Assembly (NCBI GenBank): GCA_029532415.1
Contig: JAQOTA010000052.1
Span: forward strand, 3,844,001-3,908,000
Length of the DNA: 64,000 nt
Direction of reading: 5' to 3'
DNA from: Marasmius tenuissimus
Lineage: Eukaryota > Basidiomycota > Agaricomycetes > Agaricales > Marasmiaceae
A model generated the notes under the pieces. The model was not told the DNA's origin and did not search any database. It saw only the letters and a program-made list of their open reading frames with translations. A program made the position numbers and the translations under genes. Positions 10,315-21,600 of the stretch are shown here, piece after piece (position 1 is the stretch's first letter; every line of letters begins with the position of its first letter).

Positions 10315-13300
10315 TTCTCGCGAGTAAAGGGGTGATAGGGGATGTCTCTGTGAAAAAACTTCTTGGCACTAGGTAACAAGAGAAACTTCGATCAACGCAT
10401 TGGGCGCTGTCAAAAGCCGTTCTCGATGACTTGCGACATCCCAATCAATACCGGCTGCCGTTCGCCTCATCTGCGTCGTAAAAATAAAATAAAGTCAGTT
10501 AGAGAGTTACATGACCGTGAAGAAAATGTCACCTACTAGCCCCAAAACATGGTATCGCCACAGGAAACTAAATACAAAGCCTTGTCCGGTATAACCATGC
10601 AAGCCGTCTACCTCGAGCTCGTGGTTACGACGCCATCGCTGATGGAAATCCCGCTGAAACACAACGAGCCGTAAGCACCGAGTCATCCTGAATGACTTTG
10701 CGTCCTTGCACAATCGGACTGTTCCTGGCCCATATCGCCCCGAAAAGCCCCTGAGCCACGGTGAGAAGGAGAGTCGCCGCACCCAATGCTTAGCAGGCAG
10801 AGCATGTAGTGCGAGTCTATCGTGCATGAATCAATGTATGACGCGTCGGAAGAGCTACATATTGAGCTCCTCCACTCCGCCACATGATCCGAGAGGTCGT
10901 TCGTTCAACGATCCGACGACCAAAGGATCGAACGCGAGCGTAGCTGTAGAGTAGCTGTAGAGGGGCTTATGGAATTCGACTGCCCCTTCTGTGTTGCCTC
11001 CGCGAAGGTATGAACTCTTCCGGTAGCCCCCCCCGATGCCGGTGCCTGTTGTTCGGGAGACAAAGCGTTCGATTTAGCCGTAGATCGCCGCAAGGTGGAA
11101 GATCTCACACCGAGGTACAACAACAACGCTCTTCGAAATTCTCCTGGAAGTTGTACCGAATTACATGGCATGACAACCAACCTGAACCACAGCAAAACTG
11201 GTGATGGATTGCTAATTCGTAACGAGTAGCGACCCGCAATAATGAACATGAAGTCATGGAACGTTCCTAACATGATCAGGCCCAAATTTTTGCTCGAGCA
11301 TGATTGTTCGAAGCTGTGCGATATCTTCGGGGATGAAGCGCAGGTGAAGAATGCGTGGCGAGAGGCGAACGTTCAACCCTTCGACATAAGTGATGGCCGA
11401 TCCGTCCAGCTCGGTTTCCTAGCGGGGAGGTGGGAATCAAAGGAACAAGTGAAGGCATGGAAAAACAAGTAGACGTATCAGTTGTTACGGAAAATGATTG
11501 GTGCCAGCGGTCGTCATGCAGGGCCAATGAGGGCTGCTGCTCGGAGGTAGACGATTGATACTCTCCGTGATGAACGCCCTATCGCCCATCAACCCAATGC
11601 CCGGGTTCCATCAATCAAAAGTCTGTCAAACTTTCGTATCAGCGGATACGACCAAAATGAAACGGAAGACAACATACCACACCTACATGTACAGCCACGC
11701 ATCCAACGTACCCTTAGCATTGTTGAATACCTCTCAAGGTAAGCCTAAGCCAGCCGTCGTCGGCCACAAGAGTAGGAGAAGCGTAGAGCCGACCGCTGGC
11801 ACCCAGCAGTTCCCTCGCCCAGTTGAGAGTCGGAGGATCAGGTCGAGGTATAGGTTCAAGTGCCCACGCTAGAGTCAAACCGTATCGTAGAACACGATGT
11901 TGTCAACTCTGCTAGACTCCGTAACGTCAAAGGTCTTCGGAAGCCCCGATGGTTGACGCATCTACAGTTTTCGAGGGTAACGGCGCTGGGGCATCGAATT
12001 TTCCAGTGGTCCCCGCATCCAGTATACCGATCCATCCAGGTCGAAGCCAGCCAAAGGTGTCACGACGCAGTACCGAGAGCAAAGTGTCATCACTTCCTAC
12101 GTCTTAGGGAACTGGGAAACGAATGTTCAGCAATGTCTAACTTTGAAGGGGAGAAATGTTCACACCTCGAGTTGCCCAGTCGATTGAGGTTTCAAGGCAG
12201 GTTGTGCCGCATCCCTTATGAGGCAAACTGAGGAGAAACGCGAGTCAGTATGCATCCAGACGAGCAGAGAGAACGGACAAAAACATACGTCGAGAATGTC
12301 CTACTTGCAGGTTCTTCTTCCACACTAACATAGCCTACTTCGGCTCTTCGAGCTGCCATTTCTTGCCACGAGAACGAAAGCGTGATCTAGAGAAAAACCG
12401 TCGGTCTTTCGAGGAAAGGAAAGGCACAAAATACAAGTAAGACGTACCTTGAGCTCCAATTGTGAAGCTCCAAGTTTGTTCAGGCAGCATCTAGATTTCA
12501 AGCTCACATCCAAGACCGTTCTCGAGTACAACCGGCGAGCATGCGTAACCGGTATTGCGAGGAAAACGCACGCCATTCCGGATAGGTGTGCATAGTCGGT
12601 TTTCTGGTGATATTGTCAGCTTTAGCTTCCAAGTTGGCGGACGCATGCGCGATATCTTGCATTCGATTTTCAAGGTCTTTCAAGGGGATTTCCTTCGTCA
12701 GAGCTATTTTGCAGTCACTTCTACAAGGTCAAACTTACCACAAGCGTACTATAGGACCTGATTATGCTATCCTTCCTCTTTTTCAATTCGTACGTCTCTC
12801 GTATCGACAACATTCTCCAATGAAAGCTCGCATACGCTTCCTGTTAGTGGTAAAGATTCATCTGATTGAAACAAATGAGCCCATACGCATTACGAATGAT
12901 AGAGTAACAAGCTGGTTAGTAAGAGATATTTTGACCAATATGGAGACAGCTTACAGGCACGAGCAAGTCATTCATAGGGATTTTGTCGGGAGGAAGCGAA
13001 AAAGAGAGTCGCCAGATGTATAGATAAGAATCTGAACATCGTGGTAAGCAGGAAAGTAGATGTCACATGTGATTTCGTCACACAGTTCAGGAACGACGCG
13101 CAACGCGTCTGTGGCGTGTGCAAATTACTAATGCACTGACTCCTTCCCCGGAACTTTCGCCACTCATACTCACAGCCCTCCGATCGTTTTCAATCCCTGC
13201 CCTCTAGACGAACTTTCCATTTCTGGGTGTGGGCAATTGTACCTGTCGAGAACCCTCTCGAACGCTTCAGATCGTCCTGCAAGTAAAAAGATGCTAAGTA

Positions 13301-14695
13301 TTAATTACGTCCTCACTTTGCGGCGAAGTTGGAGACATCTGACGGCCCTGGATCGTGGAATAATTACAGCATCAGAAAGATTAGGATGGGCTTCAAGCGA
13401 TGACATGGTGACTCTCCTTCGTTTTCCAAGCGATTGGTGACCGTTGACTCGTCATAATCTCGATCATATTTGCACAGAGTTTTGACTTTTAGTCTCTTTC
13501 TTCCGCCCACCAAATCTGTATTTTCTGCCTATTGTAAGTCCCAAGGGCCAAAAGCCACAACAGGATCCTATTATGTCGGAGTGTCATGATGAGTTAGGCA
13601 CAGACTTTAGAAGAACCTCATTGAACAGGAATTGAGGTCGAAGACCGGCTTTTGAACGACGTGACCAACCCCTCACCCAGCTCCGATGTGGCAACTCAGG
13701 CTAAACATATTGACCGGTTTTTTATTTCAAGCAAACGAGCTTACGAAGCGAGCGCGGAGATGTATTCTGGAAGTTGTTGTGTTCATACTAGCCCTGTGCC
13801 TCTACCGTAAGTACAAGTTCATTTGCGCACCCTGTCGACAGTCGAGGCCAAGTAAAGGGGCTCTTTGTGGGTTGTAGATCATGGTGTTGATCCGGTTCCT
13901 GAGTTTTTCACTCAACAGACCATGGACAACAATGACCCCCGCCTCGTTGCGAGTCAGAGGAACGAGAGGGATATCAAAGGACTTGGGTTTGTTCCCTCTT
14001 CCTTGCTTCAGAGCTTCCTTGACACACCTTGAACGCGCGCTATGAAATTCTCCGCCGCTACTCTAGATATTCGGTTATCCCTGTGATTACCCAATGCTCA
14101 ACGAGCTATTAATAGCTTCCTCGCGAACGAACCTGATCACGCCGGAAATGGTCAGTATTTCGTTGGTCGTCGCTCGTCCTGTAAGTTCCCCATTCTCTCA
14201 AGACTCATAACCAGATCCGAATCCATCCAAACTCTTCACACAGTTGCCAATCCAGCGTCGAAGGACTCGGTTTTGGGTTATATACGGCGATTACAAGCCT
14301 CCAGGGGTCCAGGGGTCCGACCTCTAGGGCGGTAGAAGTCACCTCTGGAGCAGTAGAGGTCACCCCTACTGCCTTAGAGGTTGCCCACTGGACCACTGTG
14401 TAATAGAGACAACATCTACACACTGTGAAAGTGTATGTGAGCGTACACAGACCTGAAGAGGGACAGTACCCAGCGCGTCTATAATCTACTGCCGCCGGTG
14501 AAACAATCCCGATAAATGTCAGGATTGGATCCGAGCAGTAGAATTCATCGAGTCTCGCTAACGGGGACCCGATGAACAATGTAGTTGGCTCTACACGGTC
14601 GCGGCTGTAGATTACAGCCGCACCTCTGGTGAGTCCTCAGCACTCACACCACGGAATATTTACTCCATAGGATCAATCAAACCATGTCTGAACAA
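10315..14695. other. 4.4 kb without a recognisable gene
   Basis: Frames here are short (120 codons or fewer), overlap each other on both strands and do not join across plausible introns into any family I know. Around 14281-14400 there are short imperfect repeats of a GTCACCTCT/AGTAGAGGT type just upstream of the tRNA-like gene. The region may hold decayed genes or lineage-specific non-coding RNA, but nothing in the sequence supports either. Confidence 0.45.
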
Positions 14696-14790
14696 GCCGC
14701 CGTGGTGTAATGGTTACACGCCGTGGCCATATACCCGGGTGAGGTATAGCGTCACCTACGGAGTTCTGGGTTCGAGACCCAGCGGTGGCT
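14696..14790 (+). tRNA. tRNA-like gene with a non-canonical anticodon arm
   Basis: The acceptor stem pairs 14696-14702 (GCCGCCG) with 14783-14789 (CGGTGGC). The D arm is GTGT-loop-ACAC (14705-14719). The T arm is CTGGG-TTCGAGA-CCCAG (14766-14782). Box A (TGGTGTAATGG) and box B (GGTTCGAGACC) are both intact, so RNA polymerase III transcription is likely. The anticodon stem CCGTG/TACGG (14721-14725 with 14757-14761) encloses 31 nt instead of 7. This could be a 24-nt intron, partly folded as TATACC-loop-GGTATA. Reading a standard intron site gives a CAT anticodon but with C rather than U at position 33. It could instead be a tRNA pseudogene or a SINE head. Confidence 0.6.
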
Positions 14791-14939
14791 CATTTGATTT
14801 TCTTGTTGGTTTGTAACGTTGAGATATCATATTATACTCAATACTAGGCTCTGTCTGTGTGAGGGACAAGATTGCGGGGCGTAGTCAAGCCCGTCTATAA
14901 TCTACAGCCGTGAGCTGGATGATCCTGATAGTCCTAGCC

Positions 14940-15790
14940 ATATGCCCCCCCGGCGCTCCTGGGAGTGCCAGGTTGCGTGGACTCTCTTTTCCCGTCTGCC
15001 AGATCGGCGCCTAGCCATATGCCCCCCCGGCGCTCCCGGGAGCGCCAGGTTGCGCGGACTTTGCTTTCCCGTCTGCCAGATTTGGCCTGCGCGCACTGTA
15101 CAGGTGAAGTCCAGGTTGCGCGGACTCTTGTTCCCGCCTGCCACAGGTATGCTCCCAGGTTGCGCGGACTGTTTTTCCCGTGTGCCAGCTGGTTGCGCGT
15201 ACTCTTGTTCCTGTCTGTCAGATGCCACCCCTGCCCTGGTCCTGGTTGCGCGGACTTTTTTTCCCACCTGCTACAGGTCTGCCACAGGTTGCGCGGACTC
15301 TTGTTCTTGCCTGCCAGCTCCTGCTCCCAGGTTGCGCGGACTGTTTTTCCCGTCTGCCAGCTGGTTGCGCGTACTCTTGTTCCTGTCTGTCAGATGCCAC
15401 CCCTGCCCTGGTCCTGGTTGCGCGTACTCTTATTCCCGTCTGCCAGGTGCAGCTCCTGCCCAGCTCCCAGGTTGCGCGGACTGTTTTTCCCGTGTGCCAG
15501 CTGGTTGCGCGTACTCTTGTTCCTGTCTGTCAGATGCCACCCCTGCCCTGGTCCTGGTTGCGCGGACTTTTTTTCCCACCTGCTACAGGTCTGCCACAGG
15601 TTGCGTGGACTCTTGTTCTTGCCTGCCAGCTCCTGCTCCCAGGTTGCGCGGACTGTTTTTCCCGTCTGCCAGCTGGTTGCGCGTACTCTTGTTCCTGTCT
15701 GTCAGATGCCACCCCTGCCCTGGTCCTGGTTGCGCGTACTCTTATTCCCGTCTGCCAGGTTCTGCTCCTGGTTGCGCGGACTCCCTTTCT
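14940..15790 (+). repeat. GC-rich minisatellite with a duplicated 312-bp higher-order unit
   Basis: About 18 copies of a short unit built on GGTTGCGCGGACT or GGTTGCGCGTACT, followed by a TTTTTCCC/CTTGTTCC tract and CTGCCAG. A block of six such units (about 15149-15460) is repeated almost exactly at 15461-15772, a 312-bp offset with very few differences. All forward frames stay open because of the biased sequence. It ends directly before the TATA box of the OrsD-type gene. Confidence 0.85.
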
Positions 15791-15835
15791 CGCCCTCCTG
15801 TCTGATTACATCATCGGCTGCCTTGGCGCCCTCCA

Positions 15836-15844
15836 TATATAAAG
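15836..15844 (+). promoter_or_regulatory. TATA box of the OrsD-type gene
   Basis: TATATAAAG lies 76 bases upstream of the ATG at 15920 and is followed by a CT-rich tract (15868-15895). The promoter appears intact although the downstream gene is broken. Confidence 0.6.
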
Positions 15845-15919
15845 GGAGAGGGCCCCCCATCTCAGCCCTCTTTTTTTTCTTCCTCCCCAGCCCCCGAGAC
15901 ACTGTCTGAGCCAATTGTC

Positions 15920-18558
15920 ATGGTGAGTTTCCCTCCAGCCCTAGTGGTGTGCTCGCGCGCGCATACTTTCCAGCGTGGCTAATCAACTGCTTTGTTCTGC
16001 CAGGCATCTGACCTCCGCTACTCAACCACCTTTGCTGATGGAGTGACGGTGTCCTTCCAACGCGCGTCGGTCCAAGAAGGCTTTCGATGCATGTGTTTTG
16101 AAGAACGCAAGCACGGTGGCCACCTGTTTCACAACAAGCAGGTCTTCAGGCGACACGCAAAGGTCACCAGCTACAATGGCCCCTCTGTTGCGCCCTCTCC
16201 TGTGCCCTCTGCTGCACCCTCTGCTGCGCCCACTGTTGCGCTCTCTATTAGCAGTCCATTGGCTCTCCCGGCAAGTCTCTTCTCTTCTGTTCAATGCGCA
16301 CACACTAATGTTTTTCCAACACATCCAACAGAATACTGATACTGATACTACTGCTCCTGCTCCTTCTCCAATGCGCGCGCCCTTTTTTGGGAAAGATGCA
16401 AGTCTCCAACAGCTTTTTGCGCAAATGAACTTACACAGCTGACCCTCGCTTTCACAAGATTGTTCATATCGATTATCTGTGGCCTTTGGGATTCATTTGG
16501 CAGTCTGTTTTGCGCATGTTCATTTGCGTGCAACACGGTGTTGCGCTGCGCAATCTCAAGCTGGTTCAAGACCACTATTGGGAGTCCTCTGACCACAAAG
16601 ACAGCGCAAAAGTCAGCTGGCAAAAGGCCAAGGAAGCAACTGCGCACTGCTTCACCTTGGAAGATATCCGTACTGTCCCCGATGGCTACGCTGATGAACC
16701 TGTTGAGGAGATCCAAGGCCTGCCAGTGTACGAGGCCTGGAAATGTCCCCACTGCGCACACATCTCTGCGGACACTCGCCGTGCCAAGGAACATCTCAAC
16801 AACGTTCACTCAAAGGCCTCCTCCAACCTCCAGTCCACAAAAGTTTATGCGCAGCGCTTCAATGCGAGAACCAAGTTCTTTTTGGTCAAGCCGTTGGGTT
16901 TGCCTCAACCAAGTGCCAACAACACCGTCGTCTCTGGACTGCGCGACAAGGTGGCCCTTCTACTTCCGTCTCCTGGATACAGTGCCGTCGCAAAGGACCA
17001 GACTCCCTTTTTGCGCAAAGTTGGCTGGGTTGAATCGATCGCCACCTCTGAACGTTTGTTCAATCTCACGCCACAGGACCTTCGCAGCTTGACATTGGCT
17101 CCCCTCATTGAAGATGAACCCGAGTTGGCGCGCATCACTTCATTGCTCTATCCTCACCATGAGACAACCAGCAACTTGCTCAGCGCACTCCCGCTCTTGG
17201 TCGGCCAACACGTCCTTCATCATGATCCATCAAAGTGAGTCTGCTGCGCATAGTTTCAAGAGAGTCTTTTTCTTATTTTTCATTGACGTGGGGTTCCTTC
17301 TTCTCTCTTTCTCCCTTCCAGATCGCTCGGTGCACCCTTTGATCGGTTCCAAGAAGAGGAGACTTTGGAGGAATACACGTCATGGGCAAAACGCATCTTG
17401 GGATTCATGTTACGTGACAACAGCGCACCCTTCTTTGCGTCCTTCCCTGCTCACCTCGAAGACACTCGTTCTCAGCTCGTCACGATTGTTCAGAAAGGAG
17501 ACGACACAACCTCTAACGAGGAGATTACGGCCCTCATTCAGAAGCTTCTCTTTGGCATTTGGACGCACCCGTGGTCTGGCAGCGCAGAGAATGGACTTCC
17601 GACTGATCCAACGTTGCTTTTCCTTTGTTTCAGCTCAATTCGCAAGGACGGGAAGCTTATTGGCCCTGTCGACCTCACTCCGCGCATTGCGCGCATTTTC
17701 TACTGCATGCGTCTTGCTTGGTCTCGTGAACTTGTCACTGTCAAGGCCATCGGGGATCGCGTTTCGAGAGCGCAAGGTGAAACGGCATGCCTCGCACGCT
17801 GTGAAGAGTTGAAACCGTGGATGAAGGAAGGCCAAAACTCTACCTTGCACCATCTTTACAGCATTCAACGCTACGCTACCACGATTGCCCTCACTGAAGT
17901 GCGCGATCCCCACATCATTTGGATCGATCGCAAGCATTGGGATGTTCTCATGATCAGAGGCTCTAGAGTGGATCGCGCAGACTTGGTGAAGATGTTCCAG
18001 CACACGGAGGATGAAGCGGTCAGGTTGTTTGATGAAGAGATATTGCTGCGCAGCAAGCTCAAGTTTGACTGGCCCAAAGGCGCTGGCGATATAGTGGATG
18101 ATTTGCGCAATGACACCCCAGGCTACTACTTTGGAACAGATCCACGCAACAGCACGGGCTTTGTTCAGGAAGATGCGCTCATTCTCCACATTCTTGAGAC
18201 TCCAGAACTGCGCAATCGGTTCGTGCGTGGCATCGATGAACAAGGCCAACTGGTTTGGAACGCAGTTCAACTCAGACGCTGGCTCCAGAACTACTCAAAG
18301 TTTAACGAGCTTCTTTTGATCAGAATGGAGTTGATCGGTGGTGCGCCAATGCGTGGAACAGAGATTTGCGCAATGCTTCTGCGCAACACTCCCACCAGGC
18401 TCAGGAATTTGTGTTGGGTCGGCAAGTTTCTCACCCTCGTAACGCGCTATACCAAGACAAGCTCCAACGTTGGCCATGATCGCTATCTCCCTCACGCCTC
18501 TGACGCCGTCACCACCGATCTGTTGATGCAGAGTCTTAGGGTTATTAGGACCTCCTAG
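15920..18558 (+). pseudogene. OrsD-domain protein related to telomere-linked/RecQ-type helicase genes, frameshifted and truncated
   Basis: Exon 1 is just the ATG (15920-15922). Introns lie at 15923-16003, 16271-16331 (a GC-AG intron, donor GCAAGT) and 17235-17321. The body carries a C2H2 finger, CPHC-x12-H-x4-H, near 16746-16810, and a long region ending with GGAPMRGTE and RYTKTSSNVG motifs. I associate this layout with OrsD (PF12013)-type N-terminal halves of large basidiomycete helicase proteins. The frame breaks at about 16434, where one extra base leads to a TGA at 16440-16442; the matching frame reopens at once as ADPRFHKIVH. The 3' end stops at 18558, where unrelated repeat DNA begins, so the expected helicase half is absent. 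The family assignment is from memory of conserved motifs and should be tested. Confidence 0.6.
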
Positions 18559-18690
18559 GGTACGGAGAGAGGCAACAGTAGGGGACCAAAATATTTTGAC
18601 CAGGGGACAGAGAGAGAGACACCAGGGGACAGAGAGAGATACACCAGGGGGCAGAGAGAGAGAGACACCAGGGGACAACAGCGAGACTAT
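18559..18690 (+). repeat. Short tandem repeat at the truncation point
   Basis: Four tandem copies of a roughly 28-base unit of the form ACACCAGGGGACAGAGAGAG start about 35 bases after the stop codon of the truncated OrsD-type gene. They mark the edge of the large satellite array. Confidence 0.75.
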
Positions 18691-18699
18691 GCCCCTGTG

Positions 18700-21600
18700 A
18701 AGTACAAACAAGTAGGCATACACCCCAAGAAATGCAGAGAGATTAAGATTGAGATGTGATTCCTGGAAGTACAAACAGAGAGTAACAATTGGGCTTGGGT
18801 TTCTGGGAAGCATCAGCTGAGGTATTACATGTTTGTGCTTCCAAGAAGCACTGACATGGAGCACATCTATATGTTTCCCCCAAGCACAGACTGAGAGATT
18901 GGAAGCACACATTGAATACTTCAGTGCTTCCCAGAAACACATGCACACTTGCCTAATAAATGTTGCCAGGAAGCATACACAGGATACTTCAGTTATTGCC
19001 TCTGGGAAACACATGCCGAATCTTTCAGTCCATGCTTCCAAGAAACACACATACTCATTGGCAGTTCAGTGGTCTAGAGGGTGCATGTACTCACTGCACT
19101 CTGCACTCTCTCTATTTGTGTTGTGTAATACTGCAGTACAGTCCTCCTGTTGCTGCACACTCTGTCGGTGCTTCCTGGAAGAACTGCTGAGGGGGGGATA
19201 ATACAGGAGGCACTGGTCACATCTGTTGCTGCACACTCCATTGATTCCTTCCAGAAGAACTGCCAAGGGAGGGATGTACAGCAGGCACCAGCTGCATTCT
19301 GTTGCCGCACACTCTGTTGGTGCTTCCCGGAAGAACTGCCAAGGTACAGATATGCAGTAGACACTGGCCGCATTATGCTGCTGCACACTCCACTGGTGCT
19401 TCCTGAAGGAACTACCAAGGAAGGGATAATAGAAGGGGCATTGGCCACATTCTGGGTTTGAGTGAAAGACCCATTGCTTGATGTATATCCCCACCTTGAC
19501 AGTTCTTCCAGGAAGCACCAACAGAGTGTGCAGCAACGGAATGGGGCCAGTGCCTACTGTACATCCCTCCCTGAGCAGTTCTTCTGGGACACACCAACTA
19601 TCCCTCCCTCGGCCATTCTTCCGGGAGGAACCAACAGAGTGTGCAGCAACAGAGTGCAACCAGTGCCCCTTGGCAGTTCTTCCGGGACACACCAACCATG
19701 CCTCCCTCAATAGTTCCTCTGGGAAGCACTGACAGAGTGTGTAGTTCTTCCAGGACACACCGACAGAGTGTGCGGCAACAGAATGCAACTAGTGCCTCCT
19801 GTATTGTCCCTCCCTTGGCAGTTCTTCCAGGAAGCACCGATGGAGTTCTTTCAGGACACACCAACAAAGTGTGCAGCAACAGAATGCAGCCAGGAAGAAC
19901 TACTGAGGGGGGGATAATACATGTTTTGTTCCTCCCACACTAACGATTTCTCCCTATTTATCATACTGCAGTACAGCCCTCCTTTTGCTTCACACTCCAT
20001 TGGTGCATCCCAGAAGAACTGCCATGGTACAGATATACAGTAGGCACTGGCTGCATTCTGTTGCCGCACACTCTGTTGTTGTGTCCCAAAAGAACTACAC
20101 ACTCTGTCAGTCTGTCCTGGAAGGACTACCGAGGAACAGACACCGGCCACATCTGGTTGTCGCACACTCCATTGGTGCTTCCTGGAGGAACTGCCAAGGT
20201 ACGGACATACATGACACATTGCATCAATAATACAAGAGGCACCGGTCGCATTCTGTCTGCCGAGGTAGGGATATACATCAAGCATCGCAATTTGTACTTA
20301 AACCACAATTGCCTACACCTTGTTGTGTTCCTCCCACACTAACAACTTTTCTCCATTTTCAATATTGCAGTACAGTCCTCCTGTTGCCGCACACTCTGTT
20401 GGTGCTTCCCAGAAGAACTGCCAAGGGTAAAAGGACGCACCGGCCGCTGTTGCTGCGCAGCTGCACACTCTGTTGGTGTGTCCTGGAAGAACTGCCAAGG
20501 TACAGGTATACAGTAGGCACAAGTTGCATCTGGCTGTCCCACACTCTGTTGGTGCTTCCCAGATGAACTGCCAAGGGTAACAGGACGCACCAGCCGCATT
20601 CTGTTGCTGCACGCTCTGTTGTTGTGTCCTGAAAGAACTGCACACTTTGGTGTGTCCCGGAAGAACCACCGAGGTGCTCCAGTAGCATCCAGTTGCCGCA
20701 CACTTCATTGGTGCTTCCAGGAAGAACTGCCAAGGTACAGACATACAAGAGGCATCGGCTGCAAGTTGCAGCTGGTGCATGTGTCCCTGTGTTTCCCATA
20801 CCTCATTTCATGCATACTTAGCCTCAACCATCTTCAGATCTTGACCCCTGATTGGAGTTCATTGTGACATTTTACCCAAGTAAACATATATCCGTACCTT
20901 GGTGGTTGTTCTAGGACACACCACCAGAGTGTGTGGTTGTTCTGGGACACAACAGAGTGTGCAGGAACAGAATGCGGCCGGTGCGTCCTGTAACCCTTGG
21001 CAGTTCTTCTGGGAAGCACCAACAGAGTGTGGGACAGCCAGATGCAACTTGTGCCTACTGTATACCTGTACCTTGGCAGTTCTTCCAGGACACACCAACA
21101 GAGTGTGCAGTTGTGCAGCAACAGAATGTGACCGGTGCCTCATGTAACCCTTGGCAATCCTTCTGAGAAGCACCAACAGAGTGTGCGGCAACAGAATGCG
21201 GCCAGAAGGAACCACTGAGGGAGGGAAAATACAGGAGGTGTCAGTTGCATTCCGTTGCTGCACACCCCATTGGTGTGTCCCAGAAGAACTACACACTCTG
21301 TCGGTGTGTCCCAAAAGAACTACCGAGATGCTCCGGCCGCATCCAGTTGCCGCACACTCCGTTGGTGCTTCCTGGAGGAACTGCCAAGTGAGGGAAAATA
21401 CAGGAGGCACCGGCCACATCTGGTTGTCGCACACTCCGTCAGTGTGTTCTGGAAGAACTTCAGACCTAGAGATATACAGTCCTCTCTTAATGCCTACTGG
21501 CACCAGCTGCATCTGATTGCTGTGCAGTCCATTGGTTCTTCTCGGAGGAATTCCCTTCATCCCAACATGTTTACTCGGGCAAAATGTCACAATGAACTCC

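Noticed and set aside
10146..10379. N-terminal extension of the chitin deacetylase
   Set aside because: It would place the signal peptide about 80 residues inside the protein.
14942..15909. Long overlapping plus-strand frames of 220-314 codons
   Set aside because: They lie in the minisatellite; all three frames stay open because unit and block lengths suit it, and the products are just repeated CADSLFSRLP-like strings.
16395..16436. Tiny 37-41 base intron that would repair the OrsD-type frame
   Set aside because: The GTCTCC donor is poor and the length is below the minimum; a one-base insertion explains the frame change better.
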